From Alentia gelatinosa (taxonomy: Eukaryota > Annelida > Polychaeta > Phyllodocida > Polynoidae), in NCBI GenBank assembly GCA_950022655.1, contig OX465583.1, positions 70,629,152 to 70,693,151 on the forward strand: 64,000 nt of DNA, given 5' to 3'. A program made the position numbers and the translations under genes. This document shows positions 32,805 through 42,737 of this stretch, piece by piece. Each line of letters opens with the position of its first letter. Positions within the stretch are counted from its first letter, which is position 1. The notes beneath the pieces are model-generated. The model was not told where the DNA came from. It ran no database searches and saw nothing but the letters and a program-made list of their open reading frames with translations.

Positions 32805-32930
32805 TTCGCCGCCGTACATGCCCCGTACGCCACATACATAGCCCGTACGTCACCTAGGTGTCGTACGGATATGAATACGACATGGGTAGGAGCGGGCCGT
32901 ATGTGTAGGATATACTACCACAGGTATATA
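32805..32930. mobile_element. Candidate MITE with CCGTACG words
   Basis: CGTACATG, CCGTACGCC, CCGTACGTC, CGTACGGAT and CCGTATGTG lie around the palindrome CACCTAGGTG. Word repetition around a central palindrome mirrors E and D. Termini not determined. Confidence 0.4.
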
Positions 32931-32938
32931 ATAATATC

Positions 32939-33236
32939 ATAAAACTGGATAAGTTTTAATCTTGGCCACCGTATGCCACCATTGGAGTTTTGCATAGGGA
33001 CTCCATGAGGCGAAACCAAGTGAAGACCAGAGCCAAAACTCCAGGAGTGGCATGCGGTGGCCAAGATTAAAACAAATCAGGTTTTGATCTTATCCTACCT
33101 CGTCTCCTCGATTTTGGAATATTACGTGATAATAATTCTGTATGCCACTAGTGGCATATAAAACTCTGTATGCCAGTCAGCGTGGCATACAGAAAATCAA
33201 TGTTAAGCCTATGGGATTTTATATTAGGGGTAGGAT
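32939..33236 (+). mobile_element. Bipartite hairpin MITE, subfamily M
   Basis: Hairpin arms AGTTTTAATCTTGGCCACCG and CGGTGGCCAAGATTAAAAC are followed by the TIR module from TTATCCTACCTCG to GGGGTAGGATAA. TGTTAAGCCTATGGGA inside the module is shared with A, B and C. A GTATGCCA/TGGCATAC inverted word pair adds a further stem. Confidence 0.82.
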
Positions 33237-33238
33237 AA

Positions 33239-33480
33239 AAAAAAATACATACGAACTAGAATGGACACAAAAATCAAACGAAAAATTTAAGCAATCGCCG
33301 ATTTGTATAGGGACAAGTTACTGGGAAAAACTGTCCAGAGAATTACAGGCACTCCAATCGAGTGATAGATTTAAAGTGAAAATAAAAGAGATTTTACCTA
33401 TTTTTTTTAAATCAGAAGGACTACCTATAGAAGCTGCTGATACAACTATGATCAAAAGATCAATTTTTAAGAAGCAGTAG
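33239..33480 (+). pseudogene. Possible LINE reverse-transcriptase C-terminal remnant
   Basis: About 80 codons stay open after the M element and end at a TAG at 33478-33480. The peptide has CIGTSYWEKLSRELQ followed by RFKVKIKEIL. That resembles the C-terminal tail of many LINE reverse transcriptases, where G...WN.LP and FK..LK motifs occur; here WN.LP is replaced by YWEKL. No RT catalytic motif, AUG of its own, or upstream coding sequence is present, because the frame enters directly from MITE M. It could be a chance frame or an exon of an unknown gene. Confidence 0.25.
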
Positions 33481-33617
33481 ATAAGATCAAATAATTTCTA
33501 TCATCTAAGTATTTGTTGTGTGTGGTTTGTTTTCTTTTTACAGTATCCATGTACTTTTGTATTGAGTCTAGTGCCTTATGTACTATGTCTACGTCTTATA
33601 TGTGACTTCATTGTGTC

Positions 33618-33705
33618 TCCCTTGAGTATGAGTTACGGTACTCGCATGCCTGTTGAATACGAGTTCCAAATGTTAAACCTATGGGCGTTTATACCAGGCT
33701 GAAAT
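33618..33705 (+). mobile_element. Subfamily A, right end only
   Basis: CTTGAGTATGAGTTACGGTA, CTCGCATGCCTGTTGAATAC and TATACCAGGCTGAAATAAA match the right part of the A TIR module. Confidence 0.7.
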
Positions 33706-33729
33706 AAAAAGAATTTCTAAGCTCCAAAG

Positions 33730-33960
33730 GAATTTTGTTTGTGTCAGTGCCCAGTCGTTGCCTGGTGTATTCGCTGTGGATGGAGCATGTCACTGGCGAT
33801 GGGGGACCAGGAGAAACATGGCGGTCTAATTCTACCCACAGGAGGCGCTCCGGGGGACTGGTTCCCTGTCAGAACGTCAATTGATGCAGGCTCCTCTAAC
33901 GACACCTACAAATTGAAGACCCTCACTCTACAAGTGATTCTTTTCTTCTCATAGAGGCCT
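33730..33960. other. Unique stretch with short open frame
   Basis: A 71-codon plus-strand frame is preceded by a pyrimidine-rich TTTTGTTTGTGTCAG that could be a splice acceptor. I cannot identify the peptide or a matching donor, so I do not call an exon. Confidence 0.3.
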
Positions 33961-33980
33961 CTTAACCTTACACCCTTAGT

Positions 33981-34219
33981 GCACCCATCTCATAAGATTG
34001 CACACTCTCTAAGTGGTATTCTGACCTTGCACTACGCTGTATAGGAGTAGAATTCTTTACTATTTAGGCTTAGAGCCTTGAGAATCCACTGGCCTGCCTT
34101 CAGTGCTAAAGACGTACATCAATGCAACCCATAGATTCCTATAATCTCAATGATGCCACCTAGGGGGAATACTGTGTGCCAGTGGATTCTCAAGGCTCTA
34201 AGCCTATTTCGTTAAGAAT
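33981..34219. mobile_element. Palindromic MITE O, right arm shortened
   Basis: The left terminus GCACCCATCTCATAAG and inner arms TAGGCTTAGAGCCTTGAGAA and TTCTCAAGGCTCTAAGCCTA match 45107-45411. The outer part of the right arm is missing after TTTTTCTCCT. The loop is inverted relative to the other copy, as expected for a near-symmetric element. Confidence 0.82.
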
Positions 34220-34224
34220 TTTTC

Positions 34225-34778
34225 TCCTACAATCGTGTTGCATTCGTAGAGCGTAGATACAAGCTACGATTTAAGAGGTGCGCTAATGCAAATAATAAAA
34301 ATCATTCATTGAGATCCGAAAATGAATTGATTTCAATATCTCAGGCATATCTTGTGGATCAGTTCCTGAATATGTACAAAATAAAATTGGAAATATCAAA
34401 AATAAACGAGATCAAAGCAAATAAAAACTCATTTATATGTACATCTCTATATAAATATGGAGATAGATATGATATATGTATATATTTTCAATTGTCTAGG
34501 GATGCTCCCGGGGCAATTCCAATTTGGGGGGCCAAAAATCGAGGGTGGGGGATGCATAGCCTGCACATTATAGAGAATGCTTCCGACACACTCTGACACA
34601 CTCTAACAAATCGTTCCATTTTGTCGGAAGGCCTACAACACAGTATTTCTATCGTAGTACTATTGGAGTGTGTCGGTACTATTGGAGTGTGATACGACTT
34701 TTATATTTTCATCAGAACGCTTGTTGTAAGGCTATCGTAGTGTATCGGAGGCGCAAATCGTGATGGTGGGATACCCCC
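34225..34778. mobile_element. Diverged F-like element
   Basis: TCGTAGAGCGTAG and CTACGATTTAAGAG at the left, and CAAATCGTGATGGTGGGAT then CCCCCTTA at the right, resemble F termini. GACACACTC and GTGTGTCGG words lie in the right half. The core is AT-rich. Boundaries are approximate. Confidence 0.4.
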
Positions 34779-34782
34779 TTAA

Positions 34783-35329
34783 GGCCTGGCGTCCACCTAT
34801 TACGATAGAAATTTAGACCTACCGATATGGAACCGATACAAAAAGCAAATATCGGAGACATATCAGGAAGGTGCAAAATCGTAGACATATGTCTAGACAT
34901 GCCACTTCACCACGCATTGTATGGGGTTTTTATCGGTGTCTAATCGCAGAAAGGTGGTCAACTGCCCCGATATCAGTCTAATTTAGGAGAATATGTCTTT
35001 CCGTATTCTACTCAGTAGCAATCTGGAGGCTCCATAGGCTTAGTATGGAGACTCCGTATGGAGTGGGTAATAAATCACAATTACAAGAAATAACAATTAG
35101 TGTCCTGTGACATTCGACAGGCATATTCTCGATTAAAGTATTCTATATCAGTCTGTGATATCACGATTGAATGCCGTAGACATCCTACGATACACCTTTT
35201 ACATCGAGAACAAATATAACACATATAAGGTGCTGTGCATCGTATAATTGGAGGTACGCGATATTAGCTTACCTTCCAAAGCAATTCTGTCAGGAGGTGC
35301 ATCATAAGGCCTATCGTAGACGTTTTGGA
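34783..35329 (+). mobile_element. MITE F2, right end degraded
   Basis: It starts GGCCTGGCGTCCACCTATTA after TAA. ACGAT, CCGAT and TCGTA words are frequent, and AGACATATGTCT is a palindrome near 34880. A T repeat lies at 34998-35072. The right end TCATAAGGCCTATCGTAGAC corresponds to the end of 56522-57187 but is altered. Confidence 0.7.
34998..35072. mobile_element. Repeat T inside MITE F2
   Basis: CCGTATTCTACTCAGTAGC through TAGTATGGAGACTCCGTAT matches 11548-11632. It appears nested within F2, though no clear duplication was found. Confidence 0.6.
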
Positions 35330-35424
35330 CCACCAGTGGCATATAAATATTTTATGGCATAACCGTGGCATACAGACACATCATGTTAAGTCTATGGGGA
35401 TTTATATGAGGGGTAGGATAAAAC
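35330..35424 (+). mobile_element. Subfamily M TIR module, right half
   Basis: CAGTGGCATATAAATA, CCGTGGCATACAGACAC and TTAAGTCTATGGGGATTT end in GAGGGGTAGGATAA, as in M at 33150-33236. Confidence 0.7.
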
Positions 35425-35433
35425 ATGAGAAGT

Positions 35434-35727
35434 CACTAAAGAAGAAACCAACAAGTTTTGGTCAAAGTCATCATTCTCCATGAGTTTGATGTAGAGTGAA
35501 TGAATGAGGCAACAGCCAAGTGAATATCACATAACATTCATACGAGCTGGAGAACAACTTCATTGACCAAAACGAGTTGCTTTCTGTATTTAGCACACCC
35601 CTGTACATACTAATAAAATGGGTGACACACAGAATATAGACCATGGAGAACAAACTGCAATACTAGTAGGGGCATGGAGAACGAGTTCCCAATGTTAAAC
35701 CTATGGAACAAAAATACCAGGGATAAT
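35434..35727 (-). mobile_element. Bipartite hairpin MITE, subfamily B
   Basis: On the plus strand it opens ACTAAAGAAGAAACCAAC. Hairpin words TTGGTCAAAGTCATCATTC and TTCATTGACCAAAACG follow. The TIR module carries CATGGAGAACGAGTTCCC and ends ATACCAGGGATAA. Confidence 0.82.
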
Positions 35728-35729
35728 GG

Positions 35730-36050
35730 GGTATATATGGTTATTCAATATGAACCTCCTAGCTCATAAAGGGTCAGAGTAGGGAGCAAATATGTCTTAA
35801 AAATTGAGATCTCTGTAATTTTAGTGACCTTGACCTTTGGCCTCAGATAGAATAGTGATGCTGAAAGGTCTGCAACGCCAGAGCACCCACACTAAAAAGT
35901 AGAGAGTCTCTAGAATCAAAATCAACTCCGATAACCATTGTGGCGAGCCGGCAAGAAAAATCCTAAATTTTCAGATCTGCTCCTCTACTATGAGATAAAT
36001 ACACGACTATTGTGACTTGATTCCTTCTCATAGACACCCATGCAGTGACC
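35730..36050. other. No recognised feature
   Basis: Unique sequence between MITEs B and EE. Confidence 0.4.
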
Positions 36051-36052
36051 TT

Positions 36053-36263
36053 CAAGCTGAAGACACACCAAGCGAAAAACGCGGCGATTTCCGGAATCGC
36101 CAACACAAAATGGCGTCTATGTCAGCTATTATTTCCTATTTCACCTGATTATTGCTTCTGAGACACTAAATTATCAGTGGGAGATATTACTGTGAAATGA
36201 TATCGCACATACACGCAAATTTCTGGAGATCGCTGCCGTCACTCGCTTGGTGTGTCTCCGACA
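36053..36263. mobile_element. MITE EE, copy 1 of a tandem cluster
   Basis: The terminal inverted repeats are AGACACACCAAGCG and CGCTTGGTGTGTCT. Inside are GGCGATTTCCGGAATCGCC, a stem with a palindromic centre, and AACACAAAATGGCGTCTATG. GCGAT and ATCGCC words recur. Confidence 0.82.
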
Positions 36264-36490
36264 TAAAGCCGGAGACACACCAAGCGAGAAAGGCGGCGAT
36301 ATCTAGAATCGCCAACACAAAATGGCGTCTGTGTGAGCTAATATTTCCTATTTCACCTGATTGTTGCTTCCGAGATGCTAAATTATCAGTGGGAGATATT
36401 ACTCTGAAATAATATTTAACATACGTGAAGTTTTGTGTTGGCGATTCCAGATATCGCCACCTTGACTGGCTTGGTGTGTCCCCCGGTGTA
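36264..36490. mobile_element. MITE EE, copy 2
   Basis: Closely similar in order to copy 1 (AATCGCCAACACAAAATGGC, ATTTCCTATTTCACCTGATT, AATTATCAGTGGGAGATATT). It follows copy 1 after ACATAAAGC. Its right arm has a second TGTTGGCGATTCCAG. Confidence 0.82.
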
Positions 36491-37073
36491 ATGCTGGAGA
36501 CACACCAAGCGAGAAACGTTGGCGATAATTTTACTTGCCAATAAGGTCATGGCAATTATATGAGCGATAGAATTCATCGCTTGGTGTGTCCTCTACTCGC
36601 TGAGGTATGAGAGAGACTAGGATGTAGGCAAGTTAAAAAAAATCGCCAGCACAATCCATGAGCGATTATATCAAACTTGTTTGATATTCTCGCCAAGAGA
36701 ACACCAAATTCGTCCGTATAATCGCCAAGACAGAATCGCTAGGATGGTTCTGAAAATGCAGACACACCAGATTTTTGATATATGTAAGCGATTTATGAGC
36801 GAGCAGGATCAGCAACAACTAATCAACCAATCAGATTGAGTTTTATATCACTCATTCTTCTCACCCTACTTGCTGATATAGTGATCGCCAAATATCAAAC
36901 ATCGCTCATACTTGGCGAGCTTTGTCTTTGTTTTATCGCCACCTCAACTTGCTTGGTGTCAAATAATTGTGGGCGAGTCATCAACACCCCCCCCCCCCCC
37001 CCCACCTTGTAGGCGAGAAATGTTCTGGAATCGCCGAGGGTTCCGCTCGCTTGGTGTGTCCCCAGCATAAATA
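36491..37073. mobile_element. MITE EE-related, long form
   Basis: It begins GGAGACACACCAAGCGAG and ends CGCTCGCTTGGTGTGTCC. GCGAT, ATCGC, TCGCC and GGCGA words occur throughout. An internal CATCGCTTGGTGTGTCC at 36577 suggests a composite or nested origin. A poly-C run of 17 bases lies at about 36987. An EE fragment is also at 46193-46262. Confidence 0.7.
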
Positions 37074-37074
37074 A

Positions 37075-37410
37075 TTATTTCCAATTGCCTGCGCTTTCTG
37101 GGCTACTTGTGTGAGGGCCCAGACAGATGCAGGACAAGCCGTAGGCGTCGGGGCGTCAAGAGGAAGGGCTAGGTCGGCGATGCAGGAAATTCCTGTGGTT
37201 TTTCGTTCCCCGAAAGACACGCCAGACTGACCTGCATCCAGACGGTGAGAAAAATAGAGAAAACCGGCCTGTACCGGGAAGGCTTTCCGCCTTTAAAGTC
37301 AGGTATAACTGCTGACACTGAGTCCAGGGAAACACAATGGGGTTATTTCTAGAGGGCAAACATCAAAACCTCTCAGCGAGCTACAAGTGGTACACAATTA
37401 GCTACTTGCC
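37075..37410. other. No recognised feature
   Basis: GC-richer unique sequence with overlapping minus-strand frames of 67 and 79 codons and no domain. Confidence 0.4.
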
Positions 37411-37415
37411 CTTTA

Positions 37416-37804
37416 TGGAGGCGTCCAGCAAGGCTACAAAAATGGGTTCCCGACAAGGTCCATGATTGGCCTACGATTGGAGGCCTTGTCGTGGTTGGTG
37501 GACCCCAGTTCCTGACAAGAGTCTATGACAAGGCCATGACTGGAAGCTTGTCAAGAGCCTTCGGACAAGGCGATGACAACAATGATGTTCGATTTTTCCC
37601 ACGACTGGTCCCTTGTCGTCGAGTGTCATTGCCTGTCGGGATCGTGTCGCAGAGGTCTACGATAGGGAGCGTACACTTCCCGACATGCCCCGACAACGCT
37701 GTCACAGACCCCTCCCTTCTTACGACAAGGCTGCAACAAGCGCTGGTTGGAACTTTCTTGTCGGCGCTTGTCGTAGCCTTGTCGTGATTGGTGGACGCCC
37801 GCCT
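37416..37804 (+). mobile_element. MITE E
   Basis: It starts TGGAGGCGTCC and ends GGTGGACGCCCGCCT. TTA flanks both sides (37413-37415 and 37805-37807), the clearest E duplication here. CGACA and TGTCG words fill the element. The central palindrome is degraded. Confidence 0.87.
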
Positions 37805-38214
37805 TTACCTTGTACATAGTACACGTATAGGCAGAAGGCAATGGGTATCTTCTTGCCATCTAGAATAAACCAATAACGCATCCCTTGTTAGCTAGGTGTG
37901 CTTTTTTTCCCGAACTCATATTGATATGATAATAATTTATTCTGCTTTGTCCTGTGTATGTATTTGAATCTGTATTTGTATGAAGCAGTTGCTTTGTGAC
38001 ATACTGAATTAAATGGTATATCAATTGAGACCATGTGTTAGCTCTCCAGCAGAAAGGGACCATTGGGTTAAAATGTCCCCATTGAAAATGTATGGGGCCA
38101 CAGTAAACCAATACCCATTAGTTACCAGTGGCTGTAAACCACACCCATGGTTTACAGCCTCTCCAAACCCATCATCAAATTTCTAGGAGTAAGAATTATT
38201 ACTATTGACCATAG

Positions 38215-38385
38215 GTAAGAAACACAACAATTAATGGTTTTGGGACAGTCGGCTCTGAAAACCACTCGAGGGTGACGATGTAGTACATTGCTCATGTATT
38301 ACTATGCATCAGCCCCTCCTGGTTTACGGCAGCTAATTAAAAAAAAATCTTCGTTTACTGTCTATATATACTGTAGATTGTACTT
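38215..38385. mobile_element. Family K, diverged
   Basis: AACCACTCGAGGGTGACGA, TATTACTATGCATCAGCCCC and TCTTCGTTTACTGTCTATA match words at 41590-41705. A separate TGTAAACCA/TGGTTTACA hairpin lies just upstream at 38130-38159. Confidence 0.5.
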
Positions 38386-38389
38386 TGAT

Positions 38390-38640
38390 AGGCTATTGTG
38401 GCGTTTCCACCTGCCGACTAAAATCTCACCGATAATTTTCAGGCTGTACTCAAGTCAGTCAGTGGTTCCCCTTGTGAAAGGTTGATGGTACATAATCAGT
38501 GACCTGCACTGCATAAATGCAGTGGATGCTCACCACATTTTGGTAGTAAAATGCAGAGCATCAGTGATTGATTCAATGTGCTTTGATTTTGTTGGCGGAT
38601 GCAGAAGTCGGTCGGTGGTGAGATGAGATCAAAAGGATTT
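38390..38640. mobile_element. Family II element
   Basis: GCGTTTCCACCTGCCGACTA at the left and GGCGGATGCAGAAGTCGGTC near the right are loosely inverted. ACCGATAATTTTCAGGCTG follows the left end. CACTGCATAAATGCAGTG is a palindromic centre at about 38507-38524. Fragments recur at 20205 and 39367. Confidence 0.5.
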
Positions 38641-38973
38641 ACTCGGTCTATGAAATAAGTTGAAGTATATCAACACCTAGAATATCTTAATCATTATCAT
38701 CATTATCACCTATCTATATTATGATCTATGTAGAATTATGGTTTACGTATATATGTAAAAATTCTCTTGGATAACTCACGTATTTACTGCTAGACAGTAA
38801 TGACCACGTATCTAGATGTACCGGTCTGTAACTAGTTGCTACTGTATACCTACAGTGGAAGAACTTTCTTCGGGAAGAACTGTATGTTTGAATAAATATA
38901 AAAATATTTTTAAAAAAATATATAAAAAAATATTGTTGACCATTTCTGTTTCCAACTGATGATTATTGCACTA

Positions 38974-39366
38974 AAGCCAAATACACATCTACATATTTCA
39001 GAACACTGATGTTCCTTTGTCGGCAACAAAGGTACAGTAATTTGTCTCAGGCGAGACATCCTAACAATGTACGCTCCAGTCAGTAGATGTAGGACAGCTA
39101 GGCAAGGGTCAGCCAATGATTAGTGAAACCCCCTCCATGAGATATTCTTTTGTCACTGAGGAGTTGTCGTTCAATGTTCCTATATCACTCAAAAAAACTT
39201 GTTGATAAATGTAGTCGCTGACAACGGAATGTTGGTAATAGCATCCTGATTGGGTGGCCGACACGGACCGAGGGGTTACGTAATTTGGCTGCGACAAGTT
39301 CAGCGACTCCTATACGATTTTGGAACTAATCGTTCAACCCTGAATCAGTAAATGTGCATTGGGCTT
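38974..39366 (+). mobile_element. MITE D
   Basis: It runs from AAGCCAAATACACATCTAC to GTAAATGTGCATTGGGCTT with TA at both sides (38972-38973 and 39367-39368). Only the right half of the central palindrome remains (ACTTGTTGATAAATG). Confidence 0.88.
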
Positions 39367-39437
39367 TAATGTGTCACATAATCAGTCAGCGGTGCGAATC
39401 GCCATAATCGGTGGTCATCATCAGCAGGTGGAAACGC
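39367..39437. mobile_element. Family II fragment
   Basis: CATAATCAGTCAGCGGTGCG, ATCGGTGGTCATC and CAGCAGGTGGAAACGCTGTA resemble family II in inverted orientation. Confidence 0.4.
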
Positions 39438-39469
39438 TGTATAGCTGTGTATGAGCCTACTGGCCGAAA

Positions 39470-39889
39470 GGTCAAGTGTATAGAGAATGCTGTTTATGCG
39501 ACAGAAACATTCCTAGCATTGAGAATTCACGCCTCTCCCAGCCAGGAAAAACCGATTGCCTTTGAGACCAGTTTTTTCCCACATTTCTCCTCCAGCAAAA
39601 GAAGGACCTTCTGCGCATGCTCGGACGACGTCTGAACAGGCGAGGTGAAAAAGCAGCGACACAAACGGGTTAGTGTTGGCTTGCGTTTGCTGGTCTGCTC
39701 CAAGGAATTGTTTTCTGTCGCAGCGGCCACATTCCCATTGTGGGCATCCGGCCCGACATGATAGACTAGGCTTTGTGTGACTGGCGATTGTTGTTGTCAG
39801 AGTCTGACAACTTAATGAAGGTACAGCGACCGCGTCGAGGCCGGACCTGCCTGGCCCCTGGTCATACACCGTTGCTTCTCCCTTCAGGG
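39470..39889. other. No supported gene
   Basis: A minus-strand frame of 150 codons (39513-39965) begins inside the tandem array and continues here. Its composition is serine-, glycine- and cysteine-rich without a recognised domain. Confidence 0.35.
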
Positions 39890-40345
39890 GGTCGTTGCTC
39901 CTAGAAATGTTCGAAAAGCGTTGCTCCAGTAATATCGGATAGTGTTGGAGTATCGCTATTTTCATGCTGTATCACTACACTTTACAACACTACATTCTCG
40001 TGGGGAGCTAAGAGGTCGTTGCTCCTAGAAATGTGGAAAAAGCGTTGCTCCAGTAATATCGGATTGTGTTCTAGTATCGCTATTTTCATGTTGTATCACT
40101 ACATTTTTCAACACTATATTCTCAGTGTGGGCCAAATGGTCGTTGCTCCTGGAAATGTGGGAAAAGCGTTGCTCCAGTAATATCGGAGAGTGTTGGAGTA
40201 TCGCTATTTTCATGTTGTATCTCTACATTTTACAACACTACATTCTCAGTGTGGGCGAAGGGGTCATTGCTCCTAGATATGTGGGAAAAGCATTGCTCTA
40301 GTAATATCAGATTGTGTCGCTATTTTCATGTTGTATCGCTACCTT
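39890..40345. repeat. Tandem array, about 124-bp unit, 4 copies
   Basis: Units start GGTCGTTGCTCCTAGAAATG at 39890, 40014, 40139 and 40262. Each contains AAGCGTTGCTCCAGTAATAT and CGCTATTTTCATG. The last unit lacks a few bases around GTTGGAGTA and ends early. TTGCTCC occurs twice per unit. Minus-strand frames repeat one peptide but are not continuous across units. Confidence 0.9.
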
Positions 40346-40349
40346 TTAC

Positions 40350-40925
40350 AACACATTTCCAATATCACAGGTGAAAGATTCGTTAGATATTAAATTGGAT
40401 ATAGATGGCGAAATAATTATCATACACTGCGCATGCTAAACAATTTACTATCTTACTCACATAAGGTCCGAAACCAATGAAGGCCAAGTACGTACTAGAA
40501 GTACAGGAAAAGTGAAAGTTAGGATACGGAGGCCCAGTACGGATCTGTACAGGCGTTCTCCCCTATATACTGGAACTCTGTGTGGAACACCCTTGACCCT
40601 GATACGCAAGTGATCACTAGTCGTGAACGATTTAAAAAGACTATCAGGACAATGGAGTTGTAAATGGTTTCCAAGTGTACTCGTAGTATTATTTTTTGCT
40701 GGTATATATGTTATAAATAATTTGGTCTAATATTGCCGCTCAACGCCGAAAATCTGTGGTTGTATTGCAGAAGTGTTTTTCGCATTTCCATGTCACAGTA
40801 TGTTGTATTTGTCTCTGTGTCTCTGTATTGTAAAAAGTCCTATACATGTATGAGCTCGTAGGCTCTTATGTCAAAATTTTCATTGGTTCTTAGACGGATG
40901 AAAGTTGAAAATCACTTGCATTGTA
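40350..40925. other. Unique stretch upstream of a poly-A tail
   Basis: No frame of note. If the A-rich tail at 40959 is retroposed, this may be the retroposed 3-prime region. Confidence 0.3.
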
Positions 40926-40929
40926 GTGA

Positions 40930-40982
40930 ACTTAATTTCGTCAATAAACACTTCCATATAAAAAAAAAAGAAAAAAAAAAGG
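40930..40982 (+). other. Polyadenylation-like signal and A tract
   Basis: AATAAA at about 40943 is followed roughly 12 bases later by about 20 A residues with one G. This order is the footprint of a retroposed transcript end. The source and the start of the insert were not identified. Confidence 0.45.
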
Positions 40983-41254
40983 TATCCAAGTAAGGCAACT
41001 GACTTTGATATAAGGGCAGCATGCTCCGCTGAATCCACCCCCACGCCATTAATCCAGCAATCAGTGACAGGATCATTCTCTTTTTCATTTTGAATAGTAA
41101 TGAATGATAAAGAGAGTGGTTTTGTCGTTGAAAGCAATTAGATGAGCGATTTTGGCGGCAATGGGAGACACTTTGTGGTGGATTTAACAATGTTATGAGC
41201 AACCGTAGGGCGTACTCCCCATCTCCTAAAGTAGCCCACATAGGGTCTGTAGCA

Positions 41255-41544
41255 TTATCTCACCCCTGGTATTTTTCTCCATAGACTTAACATTGCGAAC
41301 TCATATCCAACGCCCATGAGATATTAAGAAAAATATCCGATGGGGGTTATGTCACAAATATTAGCCCATTAGTCAATGCGAAGGATGAGATAAATTCAGA
41401 AACTCATTCAAGTTTAGGCTCAGAGCTCCATCCAATCTTGTTTGAATCACTAGATAATTCAAGTGGCCTCGCCTTGTGAATTACTACTCAATTCAAACTT
41501 GGTGGGATAAAAACTTTGACCCTAAACTTCCAATGGTTTCCTCT
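41255..41544 (+). mobile_element. Bipartite hairpin MITE, subfamily C
   Basis: TTATCTCACCCCTGGTATTT and CATAGACTTAACATTGCG begin the TIR module, which ends GATGAGATAAATTC. The hairpin runs from AGTTTAGGCTCAGAGC to TTTGACCCTAAACTTCC. Confidence 0.8.
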
Positions 41545-41589
41545 ACAAAGTATAACCAAAACCCCAAACAGACAAATAATGGTTATATG

Positions 41590-41705
41590 AATAGGCAGCT
41601 CTGTAACAACTCGAGGTTGTTTACAGCTATCGCTCGTGTATTACTGCCCGTCAACCTCACGGCCACCTGTCCACAAAAGCTTCGTTTATTGTCTATATCC
41701 TAAAC
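41590..41705. mobile_element. Family K
   Basis: GCAGCTCTGTAACAACTCG pairs loosely with CCTCACGGCCACCTGTCC. CGTGTATTACTGCCCGTCAA and CTTCGTTTATTGTCTATAT align to the complement of 5345-5455. Confidence 0.6.
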
Positions 41706-41718
41706 ATCTCACCTCGCA

Positions 41719-41995
41719 GGGGGCCGTTGAATAAACAAAGAACGACAAAGGACTATCTTAGAATTGTCTGTGGGGCCATAGTGTTATGTGCCATAAGCAT
41801 AAGGTATTTTGATGATAAGAGTAACCTAAAGCTCTTTCAAGGTGTTGCATACAAATATGTTCATTTACAAAATATCTTCTGTTTTATCATACAACACTGA
41901 ATGGACAAAAAAAAGTCTAGAATGTTGTTTATTGTTGGGGTTATCGTATCGTTCAGACCAGCACCAGAAACGAACTAACTATATCCAACAACCCC
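41719..41995 (+). mobile_element. MITE KK, tandem copy 1
   Basis: It starts GGGGGCCGTTGAATA and ends TATCCAACAACCCC. TTTTATCATACAACACTGAA, TGTTTATTGTTGGGGTTATC and AGCACCAGAAACGAAC lie in order. An 18-base spacer (41996-42013) separates it from copy 2. Confidence 0.85.
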
Positions 41996-42013
41996 AAGAT
42001 TCAGCGCACGTCT

Positions 42014-42286
42014 GGGGGCTGTTGAATAGACTATGAATGACAAAAAAGTATCTCAGAATTGTCTTTAAGTCCATATTGTTGTATAAAATATTGTGTTGTA
42101 AGCATAAGATGTTTTGATGATGAAAGTGTCCTAAAGCCTTTATAAGGTGTTGTATACAAATAAGTTCATTATCTTATGTCTTGTCAGACAACACTGAATG
42201 GAAAACATCGTCCAGGATGTCGTTTATCGTTGGAGTTATCGTATCGTCCAGCACCAGAAACGAGCGAACTTTATTCAACAGCCCCC
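42014..42286 (+). mobile_element. MITE KK, tandem copy 2
   Basis: It starts GGGGGCTGTTGAATA and ends TATTCAACAGCCCCC, better-matched arms than copy 1. It is followed by GATTCAGGGCACGTCT, nearly the same as the spacer after copy 1. Element and flank were therefore duplicated together. Confidence 0.87.
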
Positions 42287-42299
42287 CGATTCAGGGCAC

Positions 42300-42610
42300 G
42301 TCTATCGAGTGAGGATCGTCCTCCATTACTGCACAACACCTCGGTGTGTTTGTGCACGTGAGTGGAGGAAGCTACGTGTTGAGACACGGGACTCGACAAG
42401 GATGGGCCTCAGGTGGAGACAGAGAGGGGCAGAGGAGTGGCGAGACAAGGTGGGCAGTGACATGTGAGAAGGGGACCGGGATTGTGGGGGAGAATGTCGT
42501 GACAGTTATTAGTGTGGGTGGAGAGCGACAGATTAATCATCATCCCACAGACATATGTGGGACTGCAGTACTAATCTCCATAAGATTAAGAGATTAATTA
42601 CGGTTTTGTG
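42300..42610. other. No recognised feature
   Basis: Unique, slightly GC-rich sequence; short frames only. Confidence 0.4.
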
Positions 42611-42611
42611 T

Positions 42612-42734
42612 AGCCAGCTTCAATGTTAGAGTGGTCATATAAACTTCTAGCTTAGTATAAAAACCATCCCTTCACTATCTGCTGTTATTCACTGTGATAT
42701 TGGGAAAGGAGCAGAGGGCCAGTGTCTCAGGGTG
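42612..42734 (-). mobile_element. MITE S, fragment
   Basis: TTAGAGTGGTCATATAAACTT, ACCATCCCTTCACTATCTGC and GCCAGTGTCTCAGGGT match the complement of S at 57740-57840. It is cut off by the F element at 42738. Confidence 0.75.
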
Positions 42735-42737
42735 TTA

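Noticed and set aside
33739..33954. 71-codon exon preceded by a pyrimidine-rich AG
   Set aside because: There is no matching donor, neighbouring exon or recognisable peptide.
39513..39965. Minus-strand frame of 150 residues
   Set aside because: Its first residues come from the 124-bp array and the remainder has no recognisable domain or splice context.
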